A stretch of 64,000 nt of DNA, taken from assembly GCA_037355855.1 (NCBI GenBank), contig CM074767.1, positions 1,922,001-1,986,000 on the forward strand, written 5' to 3'. Origin of the DNA: Pseudo-nitzschia pungens. Its lineage: Eukaryota; Bacillariophyta; Bacillariophyceae; Bacillariales; Bacillariaceae. The position numbers and the translations under genes were made by a program. Positions 22,706 to 34,460 of the stretch are shown piece by piece. The notes below the pieces were generated by a model that had not been told where the DNA came from, searched no databases, and worked only from the letters and a program-made list of their open reading frames with translations. Position 1 is the stretch's first letter. The number at the start of each line of letters is the position of its first letter.

Positions 22706-25360
22706 GTTGGTGGGATAAATCTGCGGAAACGGTGTGTGCGGTAATTACTGTATCGGTGTATCACGGATTCAATGGAATGGAACGGAATGCAACGACAAAC
22801 AACAACCGAAACGAATGAATTCAAGGAAAAGCAGTGTGGAGCGGACACCCCGAGTTGGTTGCGACGCGGTGTTTTGTTTGGTTTTTAAAGTTGTGTCGAG
22901 AACCCGATCGAGCGAGGCCGGGCGGGATCACTACCGGGATTTCACGTCGTGCAGCGGATGCTAGTGGATGGATCGAACCAATGCGAGTGGTGTGAGTGGG
23001 AGGGACCTCGCTGAAAAGGTGGGGGTCTTGACGAAATTCTTTCGGGGCCGGTCGTCGCGTGTCCGATAAATCTTTTTGCACATCCGTGGCATTTGGATGT
23101 CACGGCGGGTTAAATGTGTGAGACGGAAAACTTGTGCTAGTAGCCCGCGCCGAAACGAAACCGAAACACACAGGAAACCATACAAAAACTTTAAGTTATG
23201 TACCGATACGAGCAAGATACACGTACGGTAGGTTCTACTATTGAGGGACCTGCGGAATGCACGACTCGATCCATCAGTACATGTACCGGTATGCAAGTCG
23301 GGAATTACTTATTACAATTAAGTTACTATGTAGACTTTTGGATACTGTGTCCGTAGAAACCGAAACCGGCATAGGTATTACCCGGACAAAGGCGGGACCA
23401 AAAATCGCGTACAAAAAATATCTCAGTGTTTGATCACTCCCAAACAAAAGCGCCTCCTTTCTCTAAATAATAATCCATTCATTTATTTGAGATTCTGCTT
23501 GGTCACAGATACAATGTGCCCAAGCGGTGGCGAGGATGCCACTAAAAATAATGAAACCAACTCCGATCGGACTATCCACGGTACAGTACGTCCTTGTACC
23601 TAGATAGATTTATTCGTGGATCGCAATGTCGTCGAACCCTACATTTAACGGGTCACGACTGGAACATCCGAATTGGTCTTATTTATTTTGTGGTTTTAAT
23701 GTTATTAGCTCGTATTTTTCCGGGAATTCCGTAGTAAATGTTTCGTGCCATTTCGTCGAATACCATACCGTAATAACCGTAATAGTACTTGTACTAGTAC
23801 TACTAGTACGATAACAGAGAGCGTCGGAAACAACACCACGGTTTTCCGTCATTTTCCACTGGACGAATTTGCCGACGCATCGACGGTCGCAATCGTGTAT
23901 TGAGATGGATGGGTGTGCGGTAAGGTTAGGCTGTACCGTACGGTTTATACAGTATTCGGTCGACGCAATGCAGTATCACGGCAGAGGAAAAAGGAAGAAA
24001 CAAAACAATAATAAGAATAACGAGGAACCGTCGGCAGGCCGAGGACGAATCGGAAAACCAAGACCAACAATTATTCTACCGGTATTGTTGTTTTTTTGAT
24101 TGAGAAACAAATATCGTAGTACGGTAGTACCGTACAGCATTCGAGTGTCGCATTTCTTCTTCTTGTTTAGATCGCAATAACCCTCATATATGGAAACTTC
24201 CTTTTAGCTTGAGATGAGGGATTCGTCGTGATGAAGCCTACTACTAGTACTCTTTGTAGTAGTGCACCGAGGGAAGTAGTAGTAGTAGTAGTAGTAGTCC
24301 TACTAGAACTAGGAGCAATATTCTGCTGTTATTTGCGGTTTTCCATATTGTTGGTATTCCTTCTTCTTTTATTGCTTGTTGTTGGTGCGCTGGGAACAAC
24401 AAGAAGCAAGATGACACCAATGTGTTTGAATTTGACTACTACTAAATATTGGTGTGAACTAGCATACTAATGGACTTTGTTGATACATGGTGCTACTACT
24501 ACTACTATTTCTAGAGTACTACTAGTAATATCAGTGGAAGTGCTGGTGATGGTGTTGCTTGTTCCTAGTAGATCATCAGGAGGAGGGTTGTAAAAAAAGG
24601 ATGTGGTGCTGCTGGTGCTGCTGCTGGTGGTGGTGCTGGTGCTGCTTCTGCTGGTGTAATTTGCACTGAAAATATGCCACAACTGCTGCTAGCTCACTTT
24701 TATTGAGACTGGTACAGAATTGATTTACTTCAACAATCATATTGTTTCTCTTCAATTCCCAATCAAAAACGTTTTGAGACCTTCCTCCCAGAAAAAAACC
24801 TGTCGATTCGGGACCTCCGTGGCAATTTTCAAAATTTCAGCAGAAGCTTCCCAGACCGGCGCACCACCACAGCCCTTTAGATAGTGGTCTTTTAGTCTAT
24901 GTGGCCGAAGGAGGTTCTATGAAAGTGTTGATAATCCAACCATTATCAACCTCACTTTATCACCTATTTTCAACAGAAAAGAGTGACGTTTTTTCAACGG
25001 GACTCGAATTTTTACAAGATCGGCTTATATGAGGCTTAGATAATTTTGGCGCGCCACGCGCCGGGTGATAGTTTCTCTTGTTTAATCCCGAGTCCAGAAA
25101 TACTAGAATTCACATGAAAATCACTTATAACACGGCATACTGAGTGTAAATGGCACCTCTGTTTGGAATGGTTCCACTCAGTCTTAAGCAACCGGACCTC
25201 CGGCGCTCCTCTATCTATATATAGAAGAAACAGAAAATTGGCATCCGCAACCTTGCGCTGGTGATACTCCGAGTGCGCCATTTTCCAATCTACCCCCCAA
25301 AGTGACATTTTTCTTACTGGTACGTGGTCTTGATTGAAGAAATTTATTCTTTCATCATTA
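22706..25360. other. Intergenic, repeat-rich
   Basis: No gene recognised. It contains ACT/AGT trinucleotide runs (about 24240-24300 and 24490-24530), CTG/GTG runs near 24600-24650, a fragment resembling a MITE end (GGGAATTCCGTAGTA near 23719), and many GTAC words. The proximal few hundred bases are the promoter side of the coiled-coil gene. Confidence 0.4.
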
Positions 25361-25918
25361 CTTCCTCCGTTCCGAAATAACTGTTCGTTTGGCACATACA
25401 AGCTTGTGTATCGATCAATTTTCAACCAATTCAATTCGTTCTTTTTGGGTTAAACTCTCCTCAACTAAGTCCTTATGCCTGGTTAGACACTGATAGGCTC
25501 GCGCTATTGGTCTATTTTTCATTAGGACTTGAAAAGGGCCAGTTTTGCCCTTCGAATGTGATTTTGCCGGTTGAAAGGGTTCCACCTGGCATTTGAACCT
25601 CGGGAAAGGTTCTTTGGAAAGCTAAGACACTGAATTTTTGTCCAGGTATAGGTGATAGAAACAGGAAGAGAGTTCTCGTCTTCCTTTTTATCGTTCAAAG
25701 ATAGCCTATCGATTAATTAATTAATTAAAATTATTAGCGTGATATCACTAGTTATTTTTGTTTGTTTTTTTTTTAAGTGAGTTTTTTGAACGATGCGCAC
25801 CTATTTTAATCTATTTTAATTCTGTAGTACAACTCTTACACATTTTCTACACAAACGAACAGTTAAAACGGAACGCACACGTTTCGGTCATCGAACAGTT
25901 ATTTCGGAACGGAGGAAG
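25361..25918. mobile_element. Complete Tc1/mariner-type (Stowaway-like) MITE, 558 bp
   Basis: The left end starts CTTCCTCCGTTCCGAAAT at 25361 and the right end is its exact reverse complement up to 25918. The terminal inverted repeats are perfect for 27 bp. Both ends abut a TA dinucleotide (25359-25360 and 25919-25920), the target duplication of Tc1/mariner elements. The CTCCGTTCC core resembles the ends of plant Stowaway MITEs. No transposase frame. Partial relatives lie at 38842 and 56892. Confidence 0.85.
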
Positions 25919-25920
25919 TA

Positions 25921-26769
25921 TTTCCTAAAAAAAAACAAAAAGTTGTTCTTCCACTCCCAAAAAAAAATTGGGTCGGATCCGTGACTGATTGTTTGTTTGC
26001 GTGTGTTGCATTCAATCCTGCGAATGTCGTCAATATTGAACGTATCTTCTTCTTCGCGGAACATCAAAAAATTGGTTTCGATTGCATCTCCCACGAAAAA
26101 TCCACCAATGAGATAGGTTTGTGACTTCTTGTGACGCACAACTCGTGAGCCCGGGTTGAAGGAGTGTTGCGGCGACCTCCCGAACGAAGCACAGAAGACG
26201 GCAACGAAGGCCTGACCTCATCTCTCATCTTTCAAAAATCAACAATCAAAATAAAAATCACAATGACGACACCCAAACCGAAAAAGGTGGGAATTCCTTC
26301 CGCACCGCACCGGCATGCATAGAGTACGTATGTAGTATGTACGCTAGTCCCTATGTACGGTGCTGTACTGGTACTTCAATCCTTCGTTGCATCTTTGACA
26401 CTTGCCGTACCATACCTGGTAATTACTCGTGCTTCTTGCGGTGTCACCTCAACTCCGCACGAGAGTCTCGTTGTTGCCCATAATCCAAGGCAAAAAAAAA
26501 TAATCTGCCGATGAGAGATTTTCTTTCTTTGGCGTGCACAAAGTAAACTTTTTATCGAAAGACAAAACATCCACGCCGTATCTGCTCGAAACACCGATAC
26601 TAACCTATCGGTAAACCTTACCGTACGCACAAGAAGTCTTGGAAACCATCAATTCCAAAACCCAATTGCCCATCATTCCGCAACCCGTGTGTTCCGGAAT
26701 CAATCAATCCACACAAACCAAAGAAGGGAGCCAGTTTACTGTCAATCTGCTGTGCCCGCCAATTCAATC
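25921..26769. other. Intergenic, upstream of plastid-type gene
   Basis: No gene recognised. Several short minus-strand open frames lack ATG context or similarity. Presumed to hold the promoter and 5' leader of the gene that starts at 26770. Confidence 0.4.
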
Positions 26770-29058
26770 ATGACGAAAGGAAAAGAGAACCGAAAGCAAC
26801 GAATACGGCATCGCCGGCAGAATGGACTTGCCCGCCCCCCTTCTCTGACCGTAGCGGTATTGGTGAGTTCGTGCTCCCTCGCCGACTTGGTCACGGTTTC
26901 TGCGTGGACCTCCGAGTCGAATCTAATGGCAAGAAGGACGCTCGTGTCGACCAGGTCCAAACCCCTGTCCTCCTACGCAACAACGTGCTTGTTCGCCAAG
27001 GGCAAGGGCGATGACCAAAACGAAAACGACGACGATTTGATCAGCGAAATGGATGCACGCGTCTTGCAGAGCATGCTCCGGGACAACAAACTCGACCTGG
27101 AGCAGACAGAAAACATGAAGAAATTGCTGGAGCGCGGGGTTCGAAAGGACGAGGATTTCGATGACCTGAAAGAGCTCCGGGACAAGCAAAAAGCGGAAAA
27201 GGAGGACGAGGACGAGACCTATTCGTCGCAGGTCATCAAGACGCTGGCCAACACCAAATTCTGGAAGGCATTCAAACGCAACGCCGGAGAAGCCCTGGAA
27301 TCCCTGGCTATTTCCGTGACAAACGAGATCGAAAAGGGTGCCAGGGTCCTGGTGGGTTTGGGTTTCTTCGCCTGGGACCGTGCCAAACAGGACGTAGCCC
27401 GGGCGCTGCCCACGGCGGCCACGGGCATTCCCAAGAAGCAGGTTTTCCAGCTCGGAGAAACCTCGAGCTTTGTGGACCAGACCGAGGAGGAAGAACTAAC
27501 GAGCCGTGCCCAGCGCGCCAAGAGTTTGCGACAGGAATTCACCACCCCGGCCGACGAGTTCTCTGCCGTCACGGCCGAGATCAGCAGCATTTTCAAGAAG
27601 GCCAATCGAGAGATGGCCCTCAAGGAAGACAAGTCCAAGGACATGCGAAACCCATTCTTCGCCGCGTTTGTCGAACAACAGTCGTCCCGCAGCGGCAGCG
27701 GCGGCGCGGAGGACTCCTCCCCGTTTTACGCCAGCTCGACGCTCTCGAGCACGGCGTCTCGGGGTTCTGCCCGGCTCCAGTCGGCCTTTAAGAAATCTAA
27801 AAAGACCAAGCTGGCGCAGCAGAAGGAAAATCCGGCGTCCCGAGCGAATCGTTTGGCCGCGGCCGCAATCGATTCGGCGTACCAGGTCCAGAAAGAAATC
27901 CAGAGCGAGCAGAACGTGCCCGGGTACAAGACCAAGGAATTGCGGGAATCTACGGTGGACGTGTCGCGTCGGATCGCCGGTGCCGCCAAGAAAACCGCTG
28001 GATTCCTTGGTGGAGCCTCGGCCTTTCTGTTGGGAGGAGGCGATGGAACGAAAGACCAACCGAACCAATTGTCGCCGTCGTCGTCAGCGGCAAGTGCGGA
28101 AGGAGGAAAGGTCAAGGCCGATCCCGTTGACTTTTTGGACGATTCCGCGTATTTTGCCTTTAAGCGAGGAGGACCACAAGCGGAAACCGACGACGAACCG
28201 ATGGAAGATCTATCGTTGGGCATCGTGATCGAGGACGGCAGCGTCGCGAACCAAGAACCGAAACAAGGTGGAGGTGCCTTTGGGTTCTTGAGTGCAATTA
28301 CCAAGCGCCGAGGACCGCAACCGGACACTGACGATGAACCGAGAGAAGACCTGTCGTCGGGCATTGTGATCGAGGACGGCAGCGTCACGACCAATGAATC
28401 CAAACAAGGCGGCGGTGCATTTGGGTTCTTGAGTGCGATCACCGGCCTCGGACGTTCCGAGAAAGACGCAGAGCCCCAAGAAGAGTCCGCCGAGTTGCCT
28501 GTGCGACCTCCCGCTCCGTCAGAAATGGAATCGATCAATGCGGAGGTTGTCATGGACAACAAGGACAACTTCAACTATTTCGATGCGGAAACCGTCGGTG
28601 GCAGCAACAACGACAACAAGGAGCGTTTCACGACGGAGACGTATTTTGATACAATGGATGCCGGAACGAGTACCGAAGTGTTGACCGACAATCCTTCTGT
28701 CGACGACGGCCTCCGACAGGTCACTGCCGAGGTGATCACCGACGACGAATTCGACGAGTCCGTTTTTGAAAAGGCCACCACCGTCGACAACATGTCGATC
28801 GAAGAATTGCTCGAGCAACAAGCCGCGGAGGAAGCTGCCGAGAACAAGGAGCCCAATTTCATCGCCAAGGCAACCCTCCGAACCCTCGACGTGGCCTTCT
28901 TGGTGGTCGAAAAGGGCCTCAGCGTCGCTCCGGAGGCCTTGGAGCTGGCAGAGCGCGCGGTGACCCGTGCCACCGAAGCCCAGCTGAAGGATTCCGCCGG
29001 TAGCAAGGTGGGATGGGAATTCCACAACGGAAATGTTCGTGGCGAAAAGCGCTACTAA
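26770..29058 (+). CDS. Plastid-targeted-type protein with internal tandem duplication, unknown function
   Basis: 762 residues from the ATG at 26770; the frame reaches upstream to a GTG at 26689. The N-terminus is basic, then hydrophobic (SLTVAVLVSSCSLADLVTV), ending in VSA|W, a variant of the diatom ASAF plastid-import motif, followed by an Arg/Ser-rich transit-like stretch to about residue 50. Residues ~60-130 are acidic and helical; ~150-190 contain an amphipathic segment (FKRNAGEALESLAISVTNEI). Near 455-550 a ~47-residue unit occurs twice in tandem, each copy carrying LSxGIVIEDGSV and KQGGGAFGFLSAIT. The C-terminus (~690-740) has another helical block. No family recognised. A stroma or thylakoid location is inferred from the presequence only. 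Confidence 0.75.
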   Translation: MTKGKENRKQRIRHRRQNGLARPPSLTVAVLVSSCSLADLVTVSAWTSESNLMARRTLVSTRSKPLSSYATTCLFAKGKGDDQNENDDDLISEMDARVLQSMLRDNKLDLEQTENMKKLLERGVRKDEDFDDLKELRDKQKAEKEDEDETYSSQVIKTLANTKFWKAFKRNAGEALESLAISVTNEIEKGARVLVGLGFFAWDRAKQDVARALPTAATGIPKKQVFQLGETSSFVDQTEEEELTSRAQRAKSLRQEFTTPADEFSAVTAEISSIFKKANREMALKEDKSKDMRNPFFAAFVEQQSSRSGSGGAEDSSPFYASSTLSSTASRGSARLQSAFKKSKKTKLAQQKENPASRANRLAAAAIDSAYQVQKEIQSEQNVPGYKTKELRESTVDVSRRIAGAAKKTAGFLGGASAFLLGGGDGTKDQPNQLSPSSSAASAEGGKVKADPVDFLDDSAYFAFKRGGPQAETDDEPMEDLSLGIVIEDGSVANQEPKQGGGAFGFLSAITKRRGPQPDTDDEPREDLSSGIVIEDGSVTTNESKQGGGAFGFLSAITGLGRSEKDAEPQEESAELPVRPPAPSEMESINAEVVMDNKDNFNYFDAETVGGSNNDNKERFTTETYFDTMDAGTSTEVLTDNPSVDDGLRQVTAEVITDDEFDESVFEKATTVDNMSIEELLEQQAAEEAAENKEPNFIAKATLRTLDVAFLVVEKGLSVAPEALELAERAVTRATEAQLKDSAGSKVGWEFHNGNVRGEKRY

Positions 29059-29958
29059 TGGATGAACGAAACGAAACGGAGCTTAAGTCACTGCAACGAA
29101 TAGAAAGAGGAAAAAAAAAAACACGAAACGAAAAAGACGAATCCCTTTAGGTACACGTACAGTACCGGTACAGTACCAAATCCAAAAGACATGACGGATG
29201 GGAAGCAATCTGAATTCACTTCTGAACCAAATACATGGTGACCGATTATTTTTTCCCGAAAGGGTGACGGCAATTTTCAACAAAGTGACTACAACGGGAC
29301 ACAGATCAAAAGCCTCAAAGAGCCGGCCTCGCAGAACGGTATTCTGCATTGCATAAAAAAAATAATCATACCGATCAACTCCAGAATCCAGAAAGCGATG
29401 ACACCAAACACCATGACACTTGAAAACAACAGCGATTCACTGAGTGAAAAGTTGGTAGGAACATCTTCCACTCTGTTGAAATGAAATTTATTTCTTTGGA
29501 AAATCAATCTTTTGGTCCACGCATCGTTTCGTTTCCAAAAAGTCGAGAGATCCGCCTCGAAGCTTAAACCTATTTGTGCGAAATAGAAACAATTGCTAGA
29601 CCCCATGTATCATGATTCCAAGATATGCATCAAGCACTCTAGAGTACTTAGTAATTCCTTTTGAAAACGGAAAATGTTTCCAGTTATGACGAGGATGTTT
29701 GATTGATTTATTAGAATCAGAACAATACTGCGTGCACTGTGGTTTGATCCAAGCATTCCAGGGGGCACGTATTGTCTATGATTATTATTTACAACTTTTG
29801 TGATTGTAAGTTTTGCCTCGAACTCGAACGAATCATCCGCTCGCAACAAATAATACATGGGTTTTCGGAACAACGACGAACCAAACTGCCCGAGAATTCC
29901 CGTCCAAAAGGCCGGGAACGAAACGGGTGGTTCCGATCCGCGCTCGCTGCTGGTTGTC
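29059..29958. other. Intergenic between convergent genes
   Basis: No gene recognised. The 3' flanks of the plastid-type gene (plus) and the small charged-protein gene (minus). Confidence 0.45.
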
Positions 29959-30417
29959 TCACGCCTGGACGGGGGGTGCCTCCGCAACTCCCGTTTCGCC
30001 GCCGGCGCTGTCACTCGTGTCGGCGGCGGCGGCAGGTGCAGCAGCTTCGGGTTCCGTCGAAGCGGGCGTTCGTCCGAAAACCTTGACCTTGGCCTTGGCC
30101 CTGCGCAGCGCGTCCGCGATCTTTTCCTTGTCCACGGCAGCGAATCCCGGTTTCCATCGGCCGGAAGCGGTGGCATTGGCGGAAGGTTCCGGTTCGGGAC
30201 CGGCGCCATCGCCGGCGGCGGCGGCAGCGCCGTCGGCCTCGTCCGCCGGCTTGGCCTGTCGGTTTCCTTTCTTCAGGGCTCCCGCCGCCTTGGCTTTCCA
30301 TTCTCCCGCCTTGGCCTTGGCGGAGTTGATTTCTTGCTCGTGGTCGGCCGCAAATTTCTGGGCGCCGTCCCGGATCTTGGTTCCGAAATCGGCAACATTC
30401 TTTTTCAGGGATTCCAT
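29959..30417 (-). CDS. Small Ala/Lys/Glu-rich protein, unknown function
   Basis: 152 residues, ATG at 30417, GC-rich and intronless. The N-terminal half is a repeating amphipathic helix with alternating Lys/Ala/Glu (NVADFGTKIRDGAQKF, AKAKAGEWKAKAAGALKKG), similar in composition to LEA or apolipoprotein-like stress proteins. An Ala/Glu/Pro-rich linker is followed by WKPGFAAVDKEKIADALRRA and a disordered Ala-rich tail. No signal peptide. The 5' leader carries a CAA/CAG-type repeat (30420-30475). The codon-biased frame supports a real gene; the function is not recognised. Confidence 0.6.
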   Translation of the reverse strand: MESLKKNVADFGTKIRDGAQKFAADHEQEINSAKAKAGEWKAKAAGALKKGNRQAKPADEADGAAAAAGDGAGPEPEPSANATASGRWKPGFAAVDKEKIADALRRAKAKVKVFGRTPASTEPEAAAPAAAADTSDSAGGETGVAEAPPVQA

Positions 30418-31418
30418 GGTGTTGTTGTTGTTGTTGTTCTTGCTGCTGCTGCTGTTGCTCTTGTTGTTGTGTTTGGGGTCGATTGATTGATTGGTTGGTT
30501 GGTTGATTGATTAGTTCGTTTATTGGTTGAGTGACTGCTGCAACCGACAAACAAAACGGCAAGGATGAGTAAGAAGAGTAGAAAGTAGGGCTGGTGTGCG
30601 TTTTAACTGGCATCATTCCAGCAATTTACTGTATCGCCAAGAAAACAACGGGTAGCAGTATGACTTTTGAAACTGGCATTGGTCCTGTTTCATTCACAAA
30701 ACGATGGATTCTGAAAATAAATACGTGTAATTACTTTACTTCGAGGTGCGCGGTACCTGTACGTATCTTTTTCCCAGGAACAATCTTTTCGTGTTGGGTG
30801 CAAGTAAGAGCAACTACGGGTAATTACGAGTAATTACGTGTAAGTGTGGTGCAACAGGAAACTTGCAGTTCGCACGACTAGTACTTACTGTACATTCACT
30901 AGTTACTAGAGATGATTGATTGATTCATTCATGTGGGAATGAGATATTCCTATTATTCTCTACGGTACCGTACAGCGCAAAAAGCTATTACAGTGCTTAG
31001 CGGTGAAGAAGCTTTCGTGGGGGACATCATCATCGTCCACCTTGCAGTACCGTACCGTACCGTACCGTAGCTGGTGCTTTTCACCCTCTTGCAACCTTGC
31101 TTTCGGCAATAGTAACATTGCAGGTTGGATTGTTTGTCACGATAGGATGAGATGGCATTGATTGAGACGTCGGTGTCGTTGAGGCGAGTGACCCGCGAAC
31201 TCCGAATCTGGAACCAGGAACGATCGATCATCACGACGACAGGAATTGGATTCACCCAAGACTCGACTGCGGTCGGCACTTCTTAAGCTAAGCTATACTA
31301 ACTCAGCAATCCTGCCCATTGCCGTTCAGATGCTTGGGTAATGGGACGGCTGGAGTCACTCGATTTTATCCCGATCCCGTTCCGGTTCGATACTCCGCCG
31401 CATTGCCGTCTCGCTGCT
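30418..31418. other. Intergenic, no gene recognised
   Basis: Trinucleotide GTT/GCT run at 30420-30475 and a GATT/GGTT-rich run near 30480-30530 in the presumed leader of the small minus-strand gene. A pentamer GTACC run sits near 31047-31070. A 108-codon minus-strand frame at 30953-31279 has no recognisable features. Confidence 0.4.
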
Positions 31419-32887
31419 TCAGAATTCCAACTTGCGGCTGTTGTGCCGGCGGGAGCGGGTTCGCGTCCGGGTGTGGGGGTGTCGCCGGTGGTGCGGGGCC
31501 GGCGGTTGCGGCCCCCGTCCGCGACCCCCGTTGGACCGGTGTTGCTGGGTTTCTCGTCCGCGGGTCGGTGAGCCGGGTTTTTTCCGCGGGGTGTTTCCGC
31601 CGCTTCCGTTGCTTCCGTCGCGAATGGCGTGCGGTGCTTGCTGCGGGCCGCCGCGTGCGGAATCGTGGGTGCCGCCGCCATCGCTTGTGGACGCCGTCGT
31701 CGACGTTTCCCGTATCGGACGAGGACTGGGCGATCTCGGCAGCGGGGTCGAACCAAGCGACTGTCCTTGTTCGTCCGCCGGCGTCGCCTTTCGATGACTC
31801 CCTTCTTGCGCAGAAGAAGTCTTGGTCGTGGCGAACCGGGTCTGGTTTTCGCAGTGGCATTCCTCCATGACTTTTAGAAGCATGTTCACGTGGTAATCTA
31901 ATCGGTCGAGTTCTTCGTACGCGTGGAACAACTCCTGTTCCAGGTACTCGTAGTCCTGTTCTTGTTGCATTCGCTCCTGGGTGACATGGTCCGATTGCGA
32001 ATCCTTTCCGACAGAGGAGGAAGACTCGCTTTGGTTCGAAAACGACGCATCCGCATCCGCATCCGCATCGTAGCCGGCATCTTCGCCATCATTATCATCA
32101 CTCTCCTTCCCGCAATCGTGGATCATCATGGGCGCGGTGAATCCGTAATTGGCCATCACCACGTCCCGGCAGGCGTCCGTGTACCAAAAGGTGATTTCTT
32201 GCCCCTTGGAAATGTTGCAGGTCGCCACGATGTCAAAGGTGTTGGTCGTTACGTTGTAGATCCCGCGGGTGCACGGCGGCCCAAAGTTCAACAGGTCCGC
32301 CAGGGGCACCAAAAAGGAGGTTCCGGGCGGCCCCCAATCGCCGGCGTCCCTGGATTCGTCTCTGCTGTTGCTTCTGTTGTTGTTTTCCCGCGTCTCTTCC
32401 GCCTTGCTGTTGTTCTTCGAAGCAAAGTCGGGATCCCCGTCACCGCTGTTTTTTCTCCATTCCCTGGCTTCTTCGTCTCGTAGTTTTTGGTCCCGAATGG
32501 AGACCCATTCTTCGGTGGGTGTTGCGGCGGGAGGTCCCTCTTGGTCCGCATAAGATTCGTGGTCGTCGTCGACAAAGGCTGTCGCCGAGTCCATCACCGG
32601 CTGCTGGTGAGGATCATCAGTGGCACTATCGGTGGACGAATCCCCGTTTGGATGTTCCCGGGAAGAGTTGGTATCAGCAGTAGTAGTCGTAGTCGTAGCA
32701 CTAGTAGTAGTAGTGTTCGTCGTCGATGCTTCGGCCGAATCGTGTCCCGGTCTGTCCGTCTCGTGAACGTCCGGAATGGGCAAGTGCCAGTGCCTCGAAT
32801 TCACCAAGGCAAATGCCCAGTGGAAGTTTTCCAGGGAAAACATCCATTCCTCTGGGGAATTGTTCTCACCGAGTTCGGTGTCGTTGT

Positions 32888-32925
<38 letters not shown>

Positions 32926-34460
32926 TTGCCATTGCGCCGATATTGGTGGGAGGCCCAAAGACCTCCGGATACCGGCGGATCAATGGAACCACCAGTTCCT
33001 GGTACCATTCCAGCACGTCTTTTCGAATCCCCTTGGCGATGGTTCGCACGTTGGCAGTGGCCGCGGTTCGCAGCCGCCTGGAGGACCACAGGTGCGGAAT
33101 GCGATCCCGCAGCGTTTCCGGATCGTTGGTGAGGGCCAACACGTCCAGGTAGGGTCGGACATAGTTGTACGAGGGATGGTTTTCGTTGGGTGTTTTTCCC
33201 CGCTGTTGCTGCCGCATTTTTCGATACAGCAGGGTGACCGCCAGCAGCGGAATCTCACTGCTGGCGCTGTCGGTTTCGTCCCACCAATCGTATTGCGACC
33301 GGGATTTGATTCCCAGGGCGGCCTCGAGGAATTCGTCATCCGATCCATCGATGACGTTGTATACCGTCCACAGGGCACCGTGAGGAATTGAGATCACCAC
33401 TTCTCCCTGAAACAGATCACGGGAGGCCTTGAGGCCTCGGACCGCGACGGGTGGATACTCGTCCCAGACAGTTAGGAACCGGTCGCCGTCGAATTTGTCG
33501 TGGTATAAGCTTCGCAACGAGTATGAGTCGTACAAATTATTTCCATCGTTGCTCTGGCTGCTGTTTTCATCGATCGAGTTGTTGTTCTTGTCACTGGGAG
33601 ACAACGAGGAACCCCCCTCGGAAGCATCCCGATCGTCAAAGTCTTCGTCCAAGTCCTCGTCGTCGTGACAGTCCTCGCAAAAGACATCGATTCGGTCTTC
33701 CATTGCCCGAATGTAATCGGGATACTCGAAGAAATCGATTTCGACCTTGCTGGTATCGATTCCCCAATACAACCAGCACCATTCCAAAAATTCGTTGTGT
33801 TCCTGCCGGTGCTGCCACACGATTTGCGACTGTTTTGATTGAAAATCAGGTTCGTGATTCTCCGTTTTCGGATTCTCCGTTGGAACGGAAGCTTTTTGTT
33901 CCTGATGTTGATGTTCCTGTTGTTGTTGTTGCTGTTGTTGATGTTGCTCTTTCCGATGTTCTTGTCGCTGCTGCTGCTGTCGAACAAACGAGGCTCGCTG
34001 CTGGTGGTTGTGCTGGTGGTTGTTGGCCCGCAACTGACTGCCATTTCCGTTGCTGCTGCCGTTGTTTTGATTGGCGTTGACCTTTACGTTGGACTTGGCC
34101 TTGGCGTTTCCATTACCGTTTGCACTACCTGTTTGCACTACTGTTCGCGTTCGCGTTCGAATTGGGGTTCGCGTTTGCTAGTTCGTGGGGATGCGCGGCA
34201 GCCGCCACCGTTGTGGCGCAACCGAGGACGGTCGTGGCAGCGGCCAGTCTCCAGAGGAGGGACTTCCAGGAACCGGGGGACGACGAGACCAAAGCGGAAG
34301 ACCCCGCGGACTCGTTCCGAATCCAAACCGGGTTTTCCGGTGTTCCCTTTCCGCCGCCATCGTTGGGGAACCGTCGCCGCCGCTGCCGTTGCGCCTCGAA
34401 GGGTTGCTGTTGGTGGTGGTGTTGGTGAGTCGTGTTGCGGGAAGAGGATTCGATTGCCAT
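31419..34460 (-). CDS. Secretory SETD3/LSMT-like SET-domain methyltransferase, frame-broken in two places
   Basis: Three overlapping frames read as one gene. Frame 1 (ATG 34460) gives a basic leader and a signal-anchor (WRLAAATTVLGCATTVAAAA), then stops at TAG inside a 13-bp tandem duplication. Frame 2 (from ~34138) carries Gln/Asn/His-rich sequence, then the first half of a SET domain (LKASRDLFQGEVVISIPHGA; SEIPLLAVTLLYRKM; YNYVRPYLDVL). Frame 3 (to 31419) carries the second half: FHWAFALVNSRHW, FLVPLADLLNFG, CNISKGQEITFWYTDACRD, YGF, the pattern of SETD3 and Rubisco-LSMT protein lysine/histidine methyltransferases. Two or three frame 2 to 3 bases are unaccounted for in a CAA/CAG tract near 32890-32935. 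The C-terminus is Ser/Arg/Pro-rich. The usual NH of the NHxxxPN-type motif reads NF here. It could be a pseudogene, or sequencing indels may be responsible. Confidence 0.75.
34116..34141 (-). repeat. 13-bp tandem duplication that breaks the SET gene frame
   Basis: On the minus strand GTAGTGCAAACAG (34141-34129) is followed directly by GTAGTGCAAACGG (34128-34116), one mismatch. With both copies present the N-terminal frame ends at TAG. With one copy the Asn/Ala/Ser repeat of the leader continues smoothly into the downstream frame. Confidence 0.85.
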
